64,000 bases of DNA, taken from an uncultured Sunxiuqinia sp. GTDB taxonomy: Bacteria > Bacteroidota > Bacteroidia > Bacteroidales > Prolixibacteraceae. The notes below the pieces were generated by a model. That model saw only the letters and a list, made by a program, of their open reading frames with translations, had not been told where the DNA came from and ran no database searches. The position numbers and the translations under genes were made by a program. The stretch is from the NCBI RefSeq assembly GCF_947495665.1, contig NZ_CANLZV010000002.1, positions 248,001 through 312,000 of the forward strand, written 5' to 3'. Shown here piece by piece: positions 44,416 to 53,304 of this stretch; within the stretch, counting starts at the first letter, position 1; each line of letters starts with the position of its first letter.

Positions 44416-45828
44416 ATGTCTCTAAAACTGTTTCTGCTAAATACCTTTGGCGGTATTAAAGCCACTTCAAAGATCGAATCGCAAAAAGACTCTCTTTGGA
44501 AAGATTATCATGTATTTGTACAAGTTGAACAATCGGATGAACTGAAAGAGTTTTTGCTGTTGGAAGAAAAAGTAAAGTCTGGTTCTTTCAAGAAAGCGAA
44601 GGCACAACTGAAAAAATTGAAATTTAAAGGCAGCTCTGAAGAGCGGCAATTGAAACAGTTTAACAAACTAAAACGAAACAAACGCTTGCAGCAATACTTG
44701 CAGGTGGCAGATTCGGCCGATTTGAAACGCTACGAAAATCTGAAAGAGGGAAATGACTTGGATCGTTATTTCGAACTGGAAAGAATTATCCAACAAGGAG
44801 CAGGTGCTTCCGAAGAAGAAAGCAAAGCCCTTAGGGAAGAGTTTAAGCAGCTAAAAGCATCAGCCGATGTACAGTTCTTCCTGAAATACCCCAATTCAGC
44901 AGCTTATAAGAACTATCTGCACATGCAGAAATCAGAGGAACGACGTACCTTTAATGAGCTGAAAGCTGTGATTGAGTCGGACGAATTTAAAGAGCGCAAA
45001 AACTACCTGGAAGACCCTAAGAAATGGGAGAAAAGTCAGGAGCACAAAGAAGAACAGCGTTACCTGGAATTGAAAAATAAGCCGGAAATACAGCTCTATC
45101 AAAAATACAAGAATACCAATGCTCTGGATTTTCCTAAAAACTGGGAACTGGTTTTTGAGGACCAGTTTGAGAACACGGAGTTGGATCGGTCCAAATGGAA
45201 AACCATTAATTATTGGGCCGAGAAGACCGTCGGAAAGAATTTTTCGCAACATGGCGATTTACAGGCTTTCGCCGATGGGAAAAATGTACAAATAGCCGGG
45301 GAACGCCTTCGAATTCAAGTCAAAAAGGAAAAGCGGAAAGGCTTGGTTTGGAACCCGGTTTTGGGTTTTGTTGAAAAGGAAATGGATTATTCGTCGGACA
45401 GCCTGACCACCGGTGGAATTTTTGAAGCTCAATATGGTATTTTAGAAGCCAAAATTAAGTATAACCCGGATAAGAACTTTCAGGATGTTTTTTACTTGGG
45501 AGGCGAACAAAATGGGGCACGGCTTAATTTATTCGAGTGTGGGGCCAAGAGTCAGTTTGGCTTGAGCGCTTCACCAGCAGGGCAGGCAGAAGCGAACTTT
45601 TCCTTGTCGGGCTTATCAGCCGGCAAGCTGTACATTTTCTCCATGGTTTGGGAAAAAGGCAAGCTTAGCTGGAAAATCAATGACAAGGAGTTGTTTGCAG
45701 TAAATTCCAATGTTCCGGACTATCCGATGTTTTTGAACTTAACATCGCTGGTCATTCAGGATAGCCAGTCAGTTTCCCATCAGTTTGATGTGGACTGGGT
45801 TCGGTTTTATCAAAAGAGAAAATCTTAA
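44416..45828 (+). CDS. Helical-repeat protein fused to a GH16-like domain lacking its nucleophile
   Basis: The 470-residue protein has no convincing signal peptide. Residues about 20-235 are charged, helical and repetitive: modules of roughly 40 residues recur with F/Y-x-x-L, a short S-x-E/D turn and L-x-x-Y (for example SDELKEFLLLEEKV, SADLKRYENLKEG, SEERRTFNELKAV). Residues about 240-467 look like a GH16/concanavalin-A lectin fold: ELVFEDQFENTELDRSKWK, GGIFEAQYGILEAKIKY, VFYLGGE, FSMVWEKGKLSWKINDKELF and VDWVRFYQ. Where GH16 enzymes have ExDxxE, this reads RLNLFE (369-374), so the nucleophile Glu and assisting Asp are Arg and Asn while the acid/base Glu374 remains. A binding rather than hydrolytic role is inferred. 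It has its own terminator. Confidence 0.7.
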   Translation: MSLKLFLLNTFGGIKATSKIESQKDSLWKDYHVFVQVEQSDELKEFLLLEEKVKSGSFKKAKAQLKKLKFKGSSEERQLKQFNKLKRNKRLQQYLQVADSADLKRYENLKEGNDLDRYFELERIIQQGAGASEEESKALREEFKQLKASADVQFFLKYPNSAAYKNYLHMQKSEERRTFNELKAVIESDEFKERKNYLEDPKKWEKSQEHKEEQRYLELKNKPEIQLYQKYKNTNALDFPKNWELVFEDQFENTELDRSKWKTINYWAEKTVGKNFSQHGDLQAFADGKNVQIAGERLRIQVKKEKRKGLVWNPVLGFVEKEMDYSSDSLTTGGIFEAQYGILEAKIKYNPDKNFQDVFYLGGEQNGARLNLFECGAKSQFGLSASPAGQAEANFSLSGLSAGKLYIFSMVWEKGKLSWKINDKELFAVNSNVPDYPMFLNLTSLVIQDSQSVSHQFDVDWVRFYQKRKS

Positions 45829-45851
45829 AAACAGAAAAAAATAATTGGTTG

Positions 45852-45890
45852 GGCTGTTTGGTTATTACTATAACTGAACAGCCTTTTTTT
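45852..45890 (+). terminator. Intrinsic terminator of the GH16-like gene
   Basis: GGCTGTT and AACAGCC arms extend through an inner TTAT/ATAA pairing, with TTTTTTT after. It lies 23 bp past the stop and just before the end of the convergent patatin gene. Confidence 0.85.
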
Positions 45891-45893
45891 ATA

Positions 45894-48182
45894 TTAATAC
45901 CCCCGTTTATTGAAAAGGACATAGCCAAAGCTGAACACCACATAAAATTTCGTATTCTCTTTGTCGAAATAATTCAGCGTTAAACTTAATGGCCCAAGTC
46001 CGGAATGATAAACAAGACCTCCCATTGCCATTAGGTTTAAGGTTGAAAAATAATCAGAGGCATAGGCTGCCTGAAAATTCTCACCAAGGATGATTTCCTG
46101 GGCCGGAGTAAATGCATAGCCTTCAAGGCGGAAGTGCATTTGGTTGCTGAGGTTAAAAATTGTTTTTAAGCCGGAAGCCAGGTATTTATTGGCCCGGTAT
46201 TTCTTCATAAACAGGGTTTGACTAAAAGGAGTTGGTGAAAAAGTATTGGCTGCGAGCATGGTTGCCGTATAGTTATTCAGAAACTTTTTGTTGCTAAACA
46301 CGCCATCAACTTCAAAACCCAAGCTGAAATTCCGGCTGATGGGGTAGTAGCGTTCATATTTGGCCTTTAGCGTGTAATAATCTTGCGAGCCGTTATACTC
46401 CCGGTTAAGAGGAGAATTGGTGCCTGGTTTGTGTTTCTCACTGCCAACGGTGTAAGTAAAATTCAATTCCGAAGACAAGCCTTCGGTGGCATATTGCTTG
46501 TAGTTTTGAGAATTACGCTCAAAGCTGATTTTGGTCGAAAAAGCATCGAACTTTGTTTCTTCAGAGCTATCATCTTTTTTAATCGATTCATTAAAATAAT
46601 AAGCGTCTGCTGCCGATGAGAAGCTGGTGCCAAGGGTTAGCTTTCCATGGGTTTTCACCGGAAAACCAAGTTCGAAGCGAACGTTGTTTTCATCCTGAAT
46701 AATATAGGGAGAACTTACATCTTCAAAGAAAAATTCGTTGCTGCTGGTGAAAAAATCCCAGCGGTTAAGGGTGAGGTAGCCCGAAAGGTAAAACGGAAGA
46801 CTGGTGGGAAAATCAATGCGTCCACCGGCTTTTATTGAACTGTAAAAACGTCCAAAATAAATGTTAGTACTCAAGGTATAGGCCCGGTTATCAAAAAACA
46901 GGTAGTCCAGACTCAGGAAGCCTTGGTTGATGGGCTTGGTTGAAACATTGCCACCAAACTTGATTTCCAGCGACTTTTCTTTCGTTACTTTCAGGTGTAG
47001 GTCAAAATAGCCGGTTTCTTTGTTATAAAAGGAGACCGGGCGGATCGACCGGAGCTGAGGATCGGCCACAAGTTTAAAATATTCATGTCGAAGTTCATCC
47101 AGGTTGATCACATTGTTTTTGTGCTTCACACTCTGTATGATGTATTTGCGCTGCATGGGGTCGGTAACGCCTTCAACCTGTATGTTTTGAAACAGCAGTT
47201 CCGGTTTCCGAAGATTGAAGTTTCGTCGTTTTTGTGTCAGGGTTTCTTGAGAAACTCTTCTTTTTATGAGCATTTTGATGCTATCCATTTGAGCCAGCGT
47301 GGTTTTGTAGCCGGCCTCTTCAATGGTCAAAATTTTGTTGAAATCAAGTAAGTTGACATTGGAAAAGGAGGTTTCCAGCAAAAGCCCTTTATTTTCCGGA
47401 ACTTCATAATCGGTTTTCTGCATGATCATGTTTTCCAGCTGCGCCATTACGTCATCCTGACTTGGTTGTTTTGAGTTGTTGGCAACTTTGTGTCCAATAA
47501 TGATGTCGGGTTGAAAGGCTTCAATGGTATTTTTAACCGGAAAGTTATTGACAATTCCGCCGTCAAACACCAAAACACCATCAATTGTAATGGGTTTAAA
47601 ATAAAGAGGAAAGGTCATGGATGCCCGGATGGCTTCTCCTAAATCGCCATTCCTCAGCTCTACCTCTGTATTCTCATAAATATCGGTAGCAATGCACAAA
47701 AAGGGAACCATCAGGTTGTTAAAATCATAGTTGCACACGGCGTTGGTGGATGAAAACATCTCCATAAAGGCAAAGTCAATTTGCTCTTCAGGGATAATAT
47801 TGGTCGGCAGTAAAATCTTAAGTCTATCTTCTGTTTTCTGAAGATCAAGATTCAGCCACGCCGGGGTTTGTTCCAGTTTTCTGAAGTAATAGCGGTATTC
47901 TTCCTGTATTTTTCCGGTGGCCCAAAACATAAACTGTTCCGACTGAAAAAGCTCTTCCATTTCATCGGGGGTGTAACCGGCAGCATAAAGTCCGCCTACA
48001 ATAGCCCCCATGGAAGTTCCGGAAATGTAGTCAATAGGGATGTTGTTTTCTTCCATTGCCCGAATAACACCAATGTGTGCCAGACCTTTTGCTCCGCCAC
48101 CGCTAAGAACAAGTCCAACAGATTGGGCATTGGCAAAAAGGATTGAAACAGACAACAGGAGTGTAAGAAGAAAAGCTTTCAT
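45894..48182 (-). CDS. Patatin-like phospholipase with C-terminal outer-membrane barrel (type Vd-like)
   Basis: The 762-residue protein has a signal peptide ending LFANAQ (residue 20) and a patatin domain. This shows VLSGGGAKGLAHIGVIRA (oxyanion GGGxKG), the nucleophile Ser57 in SGTSMGAIVGG and the catalytic Asp207 in FDGGIVNNFP. After a linker with a POTRA-like segment (about 320-400, LLFQNIQVEGVTD... then YFKLVADPQL), the last roughly 340 residues are amphipathic beta-strands rich in aromatic residues, forming a 16-strand-type surface-antigen barrel. This is the PlpD/type Vd order: lipase, POTRA, barrel. Phospholipase activity at the cell surface or in the periplasm is expected. It lies 87 bp downstream of yitT-like on the same strand. 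Confidence 0.9.
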   Translation of the reverse strand: MKAFLLTLLLSVSILFANAQSVGLVLSGGGAKGLAHIGVIRAMEENNIPIDYISGTSMGAIVGGLYAAGYTPDEMEELFQSEQFMFWATGKIQEEYRYYFRKLEQTPAWLNLDLQKTEDRLKILLPTNIIPEEQIDFAFMEMFSSTNAVCNYDFNNLMVPFLCIATDIYENTEVELRNGDLGEAIRASMTFPLYFKPITIDGVLVFDGGIVNNFPVKNTIEAFQPDIIIGHKVANNSKQPSQDDVMAQLENMIMQKTDYEVPENKGLLLETSFSNVNLLDFNKILTIEEAGYKTTLAQMDSIKMLIKRRVSQETLTQKRRNFNLRKPELLFQNIQVEGVTDPMQRKYIIQSVKHKNNVINLDELRHEYFKLVADPQLRSIRPVSFYNKETGYFDLHLKVTKEKSLEIKFGGNVSTKPINQGFLSLDYLFFDNRAYTLSTNIYFGRFYSSIKAGGRIDFPTSLPFYLSGYLTLNRWDFFTSSNEFFFEDVSSPYIIQDENNVRFELGFPVKTHGKLTLGTSFSSAADAYYFNESIKKDDSSEETKFDAFSTKISFERNSQNYKQYATEGLSSELNFTYTVGSEKHKPGTNSPLNREYNGSQDYYTLKAKYERYYPISRNFSLGFEVDGVFSNKKFLNNYTATMLAANTFSPTPFSQTLFMKKYRANKYLASGLKTIFNLSNQMHFRLEGYAFTPAQEIILGENFQAAYASDYFSTLNLMAMGGLVYHSGLGPLSLTLNYFDKENTKFYVVFSFGYVLFNKRGY

Positions 48183-48269
48183 GGGAATAATAACTAGTAA
48201 CAGGTTTTTGACCTACTAAATTAAGCATTTGTGCCCTAACTTTCCTTTTGCTGAAGAAATAAAATATAC

Positions 48270-49193
48270 TTATGGATCAATTTTCACTTTTAGGTTCTGA
48301 AATCCTTCCCCCAGAATTTCGCTGGTGTCCATTACGGTAATAAAGGCATTCGGGTCAATTTGACTAATGTATTGTTCCAAAATAATCACTTCGCGACGGC
48401 TGACAACGGTATAAATAATTTCTTTCTCTTCGCCGCTAAACATTCCTTGCCCTTTCAAGTAAGTTCCTCCACGTTCCAGATCGACCAGAATTTTATTTTT
48501 GATTTCATCATGTTTGTCGGAAATGATAAACAAAGCCTTGTTGTAATTAGATCCTTCGATGGTAATGTCAATAGCACGGCCCGTGATGTAGATTACTAGC
48601 CAGGAGTAGAGGGGAATTTGCCATTCGCCAAAAGCTGCAAGCCCAATCAGAACAATGGCTGAATCAACATAAATCAGGAGTTGGCCAAGTTGGATGCCGG
48701 TGTACTTGGCAATGATCATGGCAATAATATCCGATCCGCCTGAGGTGGCACGTGACTTAAAAATGAGGCCTAAACCAAAGCCAATAAGCACGCCTCCAAA
48801 CACACAGGATAGTAATACGTCTTCAACTAAAGGAGCATTGCCATCAGCACGCATGTAAGTTATCAGATCCATAAATACGGATGAAAGTACAAAGCCAATC
48901 ACTGTTTTTACGCCAAAGCGGGGGCCCAGGATTTTAATTCCGGCAATGGTTAACGGAATGTTTAAGATCAAGCCAAACAGTCCGATGGGAATTCCTTCGG
49001 GCCAAAAAGAAAAAACACCTTCAGTAAGGTAGTGCACAACGATAGCAATACCGTATACGCCACCAGGAACAATCTTATGTGGTGAAATGAAATAGACAAA
49101 ACCAACTGCAAGAATAAAAGCACCAATGGTGATGAAGCTATACTCCTTGAACCATTGTACTGTAAATAATTTTTCTTTTTGAAGGAAGGCCAT
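48270..49193 (-). CDS. YitT-family membrane protein with DUF2179 domain
   Basis: The 307-residue protein has a membrane region of about five helices (from residue 20 to about 200) with the YitT landmarks VYFISPHKIVPGGVYGIAIV, LFGLILNIPLTIAGIKILG, RATSGGSDIIAMIIAKYTG and GRAIDITIEGSNYNKALFIIS. A C-terminal DUF2179 domain (about 220-300) shows LERGGTYLKGQGMFSGEEKEIIYTVVSRREV, of which GGTYLKGQGMFSG is diagnostic. The function of the family is unsettled; it is often labelled a transporter-like membrane protein. It starts at ATG 49193, is preceded by the gltA terminator, and may be cotranscribed with the patatin gene. Confidence 0.92.
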   Translation of the reverse strand: MAFLQKEKLFTVQWFKEYSFITIGAFILAVGFVYFISPHKIVPGGVYGIAIVVHYLTEGVFSFWPEGIPIGLFGLILNIPLTIAGIKILGPRFGVKTVIGFVLSSVFMDLITYMRADGNAPLVEDVLLSCVFGGVLIGFGLGLIFKSRATSGGSDIIAMIIAKYTGIQLGQLLIYVDSAIVLIGLAAFGEWQIPLYSWLVIYITGRAIDITIEGSNYNKALFIISDKHDEIKNKILVDLERGGTYLKGQGMFSGEEKEIIYTVVSRREVIILEQYISQIDPNAFITVMDTSEILGEGFQNLKVKIDP

Positions 49194-49367
49194 AAGTTTC
49201 GGTTTTTATTGCAAATTAAGGTGAGCCAAGCATGACATGCTGTGATTTTTATCAGTAAATGTAACAATTGCAAGTGTTTTGCAAAAGAGAAACCGGATAG
49301 TAGTAGATGGATTTCGGTTTTTATGGATGAGCCTGTGCTTGGTTTATCGTGAAGCTAGGTTGTTGGG

Positions 49368-49400
49368 CAAAAAAAATGCTCTCCGGTAAAAGAGAGCATT
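49368..49400 (-). terminator. Intrinsic terminator of the acn-icd-icd-gltA operon
   Basis: On the minus strand, AATGCTCT and AGAGCATT arms (extending by a C-G pair) with an 8-nt loop are followed by a T-run. It lies 24 bp past the gltA stop. Confidence 0.85.
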
Positions 49401-49424
49401 TCAGAGCTATATAATTTTATTGAA

Positions 49425-50747
49425 TTAGCATCCAGGAGGAGTTTGTTCTCCTGCTTTTTCATGGTACCACTTGAGCGGGAAAGATGATGGCCGTTCAATT
49501 GGAAGACCGTACAGCCGATCCATTACCAAGCTGGCCAAAACTCCGAGTGCTCTGGACACGCCAAACAGGACGGTGTAGAAGGAATGTTCTTTCACGCCAT
49601 AGTAATACAACAAGGAGCCCGAGTAAGCATCAACATTAGGCCAAGGGTTTTTAACTTTGCCAGTGGCTTCCAGAATTGGAGGAACGACACGGTGAAGCGT
49701 ATTCACAATGTTGATGAGCTTATCATCTTTTACATATTTCTTGGCAAATTCTTGTTGTGCCGTAAAACGGGGATCGGTTTGGCGAAGTACGGCGTGCCCA
49801 TAACCTGGAATGACGCGTCCTTCATCCAATGTACGTTTGGTGTAGGCTACAATTTGCTCTTCGCTTGGGCTATCCGTGTCCAATTCCTGCATCATGCTAA
49901 AAATCCAGTTGATGACCTCCTGGTTGGCATAACCATGAAGCGGGCCTGCTAAGCCAAGCATACCAGCGGCATAAGCATAGTAGGGGTTACTAAGTGCTGA
50001 TCCAACCAAATGGGTGGTATGTGCTGAAACATTTCCTCCTTCATGATCGGCATGAATAACCATGTACAAACGAAGCAAACGCTTTACTTCTTCGCTGTCG
50101 TGTCCCATCATATGTGCCAGGTTACCGGCCCAGTCCAAGCGTGGATCCGGCTCAATGTGTTCATCGTTGAAAAACTGACGACGGTAAATGTATGCGGCAA
50201 TTCGTGGCAAACGGGCAATCAGGTTCATCACATCTTCATAGGTCGTGTCCCAATAGTATTTTTTATGAACGCCTGCGCGATAAGCTTTTTGAAAAATAGA
50301 ATCCGTAGCCATACTGAGGATGGCCGAACTGAACTGAGTCATGGGACGTGAGTTCTTCGGAATGGCGTCAATCACGTCAAAAACATGCTGAGGTACATGT
50401 GCACGAGTGGCCCAGTCCTTGCTAATATTTAAAACATCATCGCGTTCTGGTATTTCGCCAATGAGCATCAGGTAAAACAAGCCTTCGGGAAGTGGTTCTC
50501 CGTCTGGGTTTAAGCGGGGTAGCTTTTCGCGTAGTTCCGGGATGGTATATCCGCGAAAGCGAATTCCGGTGGTTGGGTCTAACTTGGAAGTGTCAGTAAT
50601 TAAGCTGGGAACGCCTTTCATCCCTGTCATTACTTGACCAATAGTAACATTGGCAATCACTTTATCACCATGCTCATTTTTGATCCGTTGGTACTCGCTA
50701 ACGCATTTGCTCGCCTTTTGATAAAACCTATTCTTAATGTATTCCAT
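49425..50747 (-). CDS. gltA: Citrate synthase, mitochondrial-like
   Basis: Citrate synthase condenses oxaloacetate and acetyl-CoA. At 440 residues it has the length of the animal mitochondrial enzyme. Segments track that form closely from memory: DPTTGIRFRGYTIPE, EPLPEGLFYLM, DHEGGNVSAHTTHLVGSALS, GLAGPLHGYANQEV (His271), GRVIPGYGHAVLRQTDPR (His318), KNPWPNVDAYSG (Asp373) and YTVLFGVSRALGVL. His271, His318 and Asp373 are the catalytic trio. The NADH-inhibited hexameric E. coli-type features are absent. It is the last of four minus-strand TCA genes, 35 bp after the NAD-type icd. Mitochondrial-like citrate synthases are known in Bacteroides and Geobacter, so this is a phylum trait rather than a recent transfer. 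Confidence 0.95.
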   Translation of the reverse strand: MEYIKNRFYQKASKCVSEYQRIKNEHGDKVIANVTIGQVMTGMKGVPSLITDTSKLDPTTGIRFRGYTIPELREKLPRLNPDGEPLPEGLFYLMLIGEIPERDDVLNISKDWATRAHVPQHVFDVIDAIPKNSRPMTQFSSAILSMATDSIFQKAYRAGVHKKYYWDTTYEDVMNLIARLPRIAAYIYRRQFFNDEHIEPDPRLDWAGNLAHMMGHDSEEVKRLLRLYMVIHADHEGGNVSAHTTHLVGSALSNPYYAYAAGMLGLAGPLHGYANQEVINWIFSMMQELDTDSPSEEQIVAYTKRTLDEGRVIPGYGHAVLRQTDPRFTAQQEFAKKYVKDDKLINIVNTLHRVVPPILEATGKVKNPWPNVDAYSGSLLYYYGVKEHSFYTVLFGVSRALGVLASLVMDRLYGLPIERPSSFPLKWYHEKAGEQTPPGC

Positions 50748-50782
50748 TTTAAAAAGTATTTTAGTTTGATTTCTTTTTTAAG

Positions 50783-52051
50783 TTAGTGAATATTTCGGAT
50801 TATTTCATCAGCAAACTCTGTGGTAGACAGCAAGGTTGCGCTTTCCATCATGGTGTGCAAATCTGAAGTGACCCGACGTTTGGAAAAGGTGTGCTCCATG
50901 GCATCAAACACGTGTTCAGCAGCCTCATGCCATCCGAGGTATTCCAACATCATCACTCCGGACAAAAGCAAGGAGCTGGGGTTGGCTTTACCGGTTCCGG
51001 CAATATCAGGAGCAGTTCCATGGGTAGCTTCAAAAATGGCAAACCCACTTTGGTAGTTGATGTTGGCGCCTGGTGAGATGCCTATGCCGCCGACCATGGC
51101 TGCAAGCTGATCTGAAATATAATCGCCATTTAAGTTCATGGTGGCAATCACCGAATGGTCATAGGGATGTAACAAGCTATCCTGTAAAAAGGCATCGGTT
51201 ATCGTATCTTTAATGATGACTTTTCCGGATTTTTTGGCTTCTTCCAGTGCTTTGGAAGCATCAAGCTGTCCTTTTTCCGCTTGAATTTGCTGATACTGGC
51301 GCCAGGTGAAAACCTGTTTGCCAAATTCCGATTCAGCCAGGTCATATCCCCAGTTTTTAAAAGCACCTTCGGTAAACTTCATAATGTTTCCTTTATGGAC
51401 CAAGGTTACAGATGGGAGATGACGAGTAATGGCATACTGAATGGCTGAGCGAACCAATCGCTCGGAGCCATCTTTGGAAATTGGCTTAACGCCATAAGCG
51501 CTGCTTTCCGGAAAACGTATTTGGGTGCTTATGCCCATTTCATTGATCAGAAAATCCTGAAACTTTTTCGTTTTCTCATCGCCAATTTCAAATTCAATAC
51601 CAGCATAAATATCTTCGGTGTTTTCCCTAAAGATATGCATATCAACCATGGAGGGGTAGCGAACGGGAGAGGGGACCCCTTTAAACCAACGTACCGGGCG
51701 TAGGCAAACGTATAAGTCAAGTGTTTGCCGCAGGGCTACGTTAAGCGAGCGAATGCCGCCGCCAACAGGGGTTTCGAGCGGCCCTTTTATACCAACCAAG
51801 TGCTCTTTAAAGGAATCCAGCGTTTCTTGAGGCAGGTAATTGCCAGTTGCTTTGAATGCCTTTTGTCCGGCCAAAACTTCTTTCCAAATGAGTTTTCGGG
51901 AAGAACCATAAGCTTTCTCAACAGCGGCATCCAATACGCTTTGGGCCGGCTTGGTAATGTCCTTGCCAATCCCATCACCCTGAATAAAGGGAATGATGGG
52001 ATGGTCAGGAACTATCAAACGACCATTTTCAAGTTTAATCTTTTCTCCCAT
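50783..52051 (-). CDS. icd: Isocitrate dehydrogenase, E. coli-type fold with NAD-type specificity residues
   Basis: The 422-residue protein has the E. coli Icd layout: [15 protein letters not shown], the substrate loop [12 protein letters not shown] (contains the Ser phosphorylated in E. coli), [28 protein letters not shown] and [15 protein letters not shown]. The cofactor positions differ from the NADP enzyme: E. coli Lys344, Tyr345, Tyr391 and Arg395 correspond here (offset +5, ungapped) to Asp349, Ile350, Ser396 and Thr400. Asp-Ile at the first two is the pattern of NAD-using relatives and of the engineered NAD-specific E. coli enzyme, so NAD use is inferred. Its start overlaps the 3' end of the upstream NADP-type icd by 17 bp, implying translational coupling. 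Confidence 0.9.
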   Translation of the reverse strand: MGEKIKLENGRLIVPDHPIIPFIQGDGIGKDITKPAQSVLDAAVEKAYGSSRKLIWKEVLAGQKAFKATGNYLPQETLDSFKEHLVGIKGPLETPVGGGIRSLNVALRQTLDLYVCLRPVRWFKGVPSPVRYPSMVDMHIFRENTEDIYAGIEFEIGDEKTKKFQDFLINEMGISTQIRFPESSAYGVKPISKDGSERLVRSAIQYAITRHLPSVTLVHKGNIMKFTEGAFKNWGYDLAESEFGKQVFTWRQYQQIQAEKGQLDASKALEEAKKSGKVIIKDTITDAFLQDSLLHPYDHSVIATMNLNGDYISDQLAAMVGGIGISPGANINYQSGFAIFEATHGTAPDIAGTGKANPSSLLLSGVMMLEYLGWHEAAEHVFDAMEHTFSKRRVTSDLHTMMESATLLSTTEFADEIIRNIH

Positions 52052-53285
52052 GGGTTATAGCTGTTATTTTGCTTTTCAGGTTTTGATCGATGGCATTTAA
52101 GAATTCCTCGGTTGTCAGGTAATGTTCCTGCTTAAGGTCTTTCTCGTGAATAATCAGTGCCAGGTCTTTGGTCATTTTGCCACTTTCAACCGTTTCAACA
52201 CATACCTGCTCCAAGGTGTTGGCAAAGTCAATCAACGCTTGGTTCTCATCCAATTTTCCACGGAAGGCCAGGCCTCTCGTCCATGCAAAAATTGACGCAA
52301 TGGGGTTGGTTGACGTGGGATTTCCTTGTTGATGCTGGCGATAGTGGCGGGTTACCGTGCCGTGGGCTGCTTCAGCTTCCATGGTTTTTCCATCGGGCGT
52401 TATAAGCGTAGAGGTCATCAGTCCTAAAGAACCAAACCCTTGTGCTACGGTATCGGACTGTACATCCCCATCGTAGTTTTTACAAGCCCACACAAAGCCT
52501 CCTTCCCACTTCATAGCGGCGGCAACCATGTCATCAATCAAGCGGTGTTCATAGGTGATGCCGGCTGCCTCAAATTTTTCTTTGAATTCTTCATTGAAGA
52601 CTTTTTCAAACAGATCCTTAAAGCGGCCATCGTACTTTTTCAGAATGGTATTTTTGGTGGACATGTACAGGGGCCATTTTTTGCTTAGTGCCTGATTCAT
52701 ACAAGCCCGGGCGAATCCAATTATTGATTCATCAGTGTTGTACATAGCCATGGCTATTCCATCGCCTTCAAAGTCATACACATCATACGATTGCACTTCG
52801 CCACCATCTTCAGGGGTGAACGTGATGGTAAGTTTGCCTTTTCCTTTAGTCAGGAAGTCGGTTGCCCGGTACTGGTCACCAAAGGCATGACGACCAATGC
52901 AAATGGGTTTTTTCCACCCGGGAACCAGGCGCGGGATGTTATTAATAATAATGGGTTCGCGGAAAACAGTTCCTCCCAAAATATTTCGGATGGTGCCATT
53001 GGGCGAGCGCCACATGTTTTTCAAATTGAACTCGGTTACACGCAATTCATCAGGAGTAATGGTGGCACACTTAATTCCCACACCATACTTTTTGATGGCG
53101 TGAGCCGCGTCCACAGTAATTTGATCATCTGTCTCATCGCGCTTTTCCATTCCCAGATCGTAGTATTTTATATCCAGATCGAGGTAAGGGAAAATGAGTT
53201 TTTCTTTAATAAATGACCAAATAACCCGGGTCATTTCATCTCCGTCCAGTTCAACAACTGGATTTGCTACTTTAATTTTATCCAT
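52035..53285 (-). CDS. NADP-dependent isocitrate dehydrogenase, eukaryotic (IDH1/IDH2) type
   Basis: The 416-residue homodimer-type enzyme resembles human IDH1 and IDH2, not the E. coli form: [25 protein letters not shown]-like [10 protein letters not shown], the substrate Arg in [15 protein letters not shown] (Arg132, at the same number as the human IDH1 hotspot), [28 protein letters not shown] in the metal/substrate region (Asp residues near 251 and 272), and [12 protein letters not shown] with Arg313 and His314 as NADP phosphate contacts. NADP specificity is therefore expected. It makes 2-oxoglutarate and NADPH. It is second in the operon, 19 bp after acn and overlapping the next icd. Two paralogous-function but non-orthologous IDHs in one operon is unusual. 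Confidence 0.93.
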   Translation of the reverse strand: MDKIKVANPVVELDGDEMTRVIWSFIKEKLIFPYLDLDIKYYDLGMEKRDETDDQITVDAAHAIKKYGVGIKCATITPDELRVTEFNLKNMWRSPNGTIRNILGGTVFREPIIINNIPRLVPGWKKPICIGRHAFGDQYRATDFLTKGKGKLTITFTPEDGGEVQSYDVYDFEGDGIAMAMYNTDESIIGFARACMNQALSKKWPLYMSTKNTILKKYDGRFKDLFEKVFNEEFKEKFEAAGITYEHRLIDDMVAAAMKWEGGFVWACKNYDGDVQSDTVAQGFGSLGLMTSTLITPDGKTMEAEAAHGTVTRHYRQHQQGNPTSTNPIASIFAWTRGLAFRGKLDENQALIDFANTLEQVCVETVESGKMTKDLALIIHEKDLKQEHYLTTEEFLNAIDQNLKSKITAITHGRKD

Positions 53286-53304
53286 TACGGGTGTCTTATT
53301 TTGA

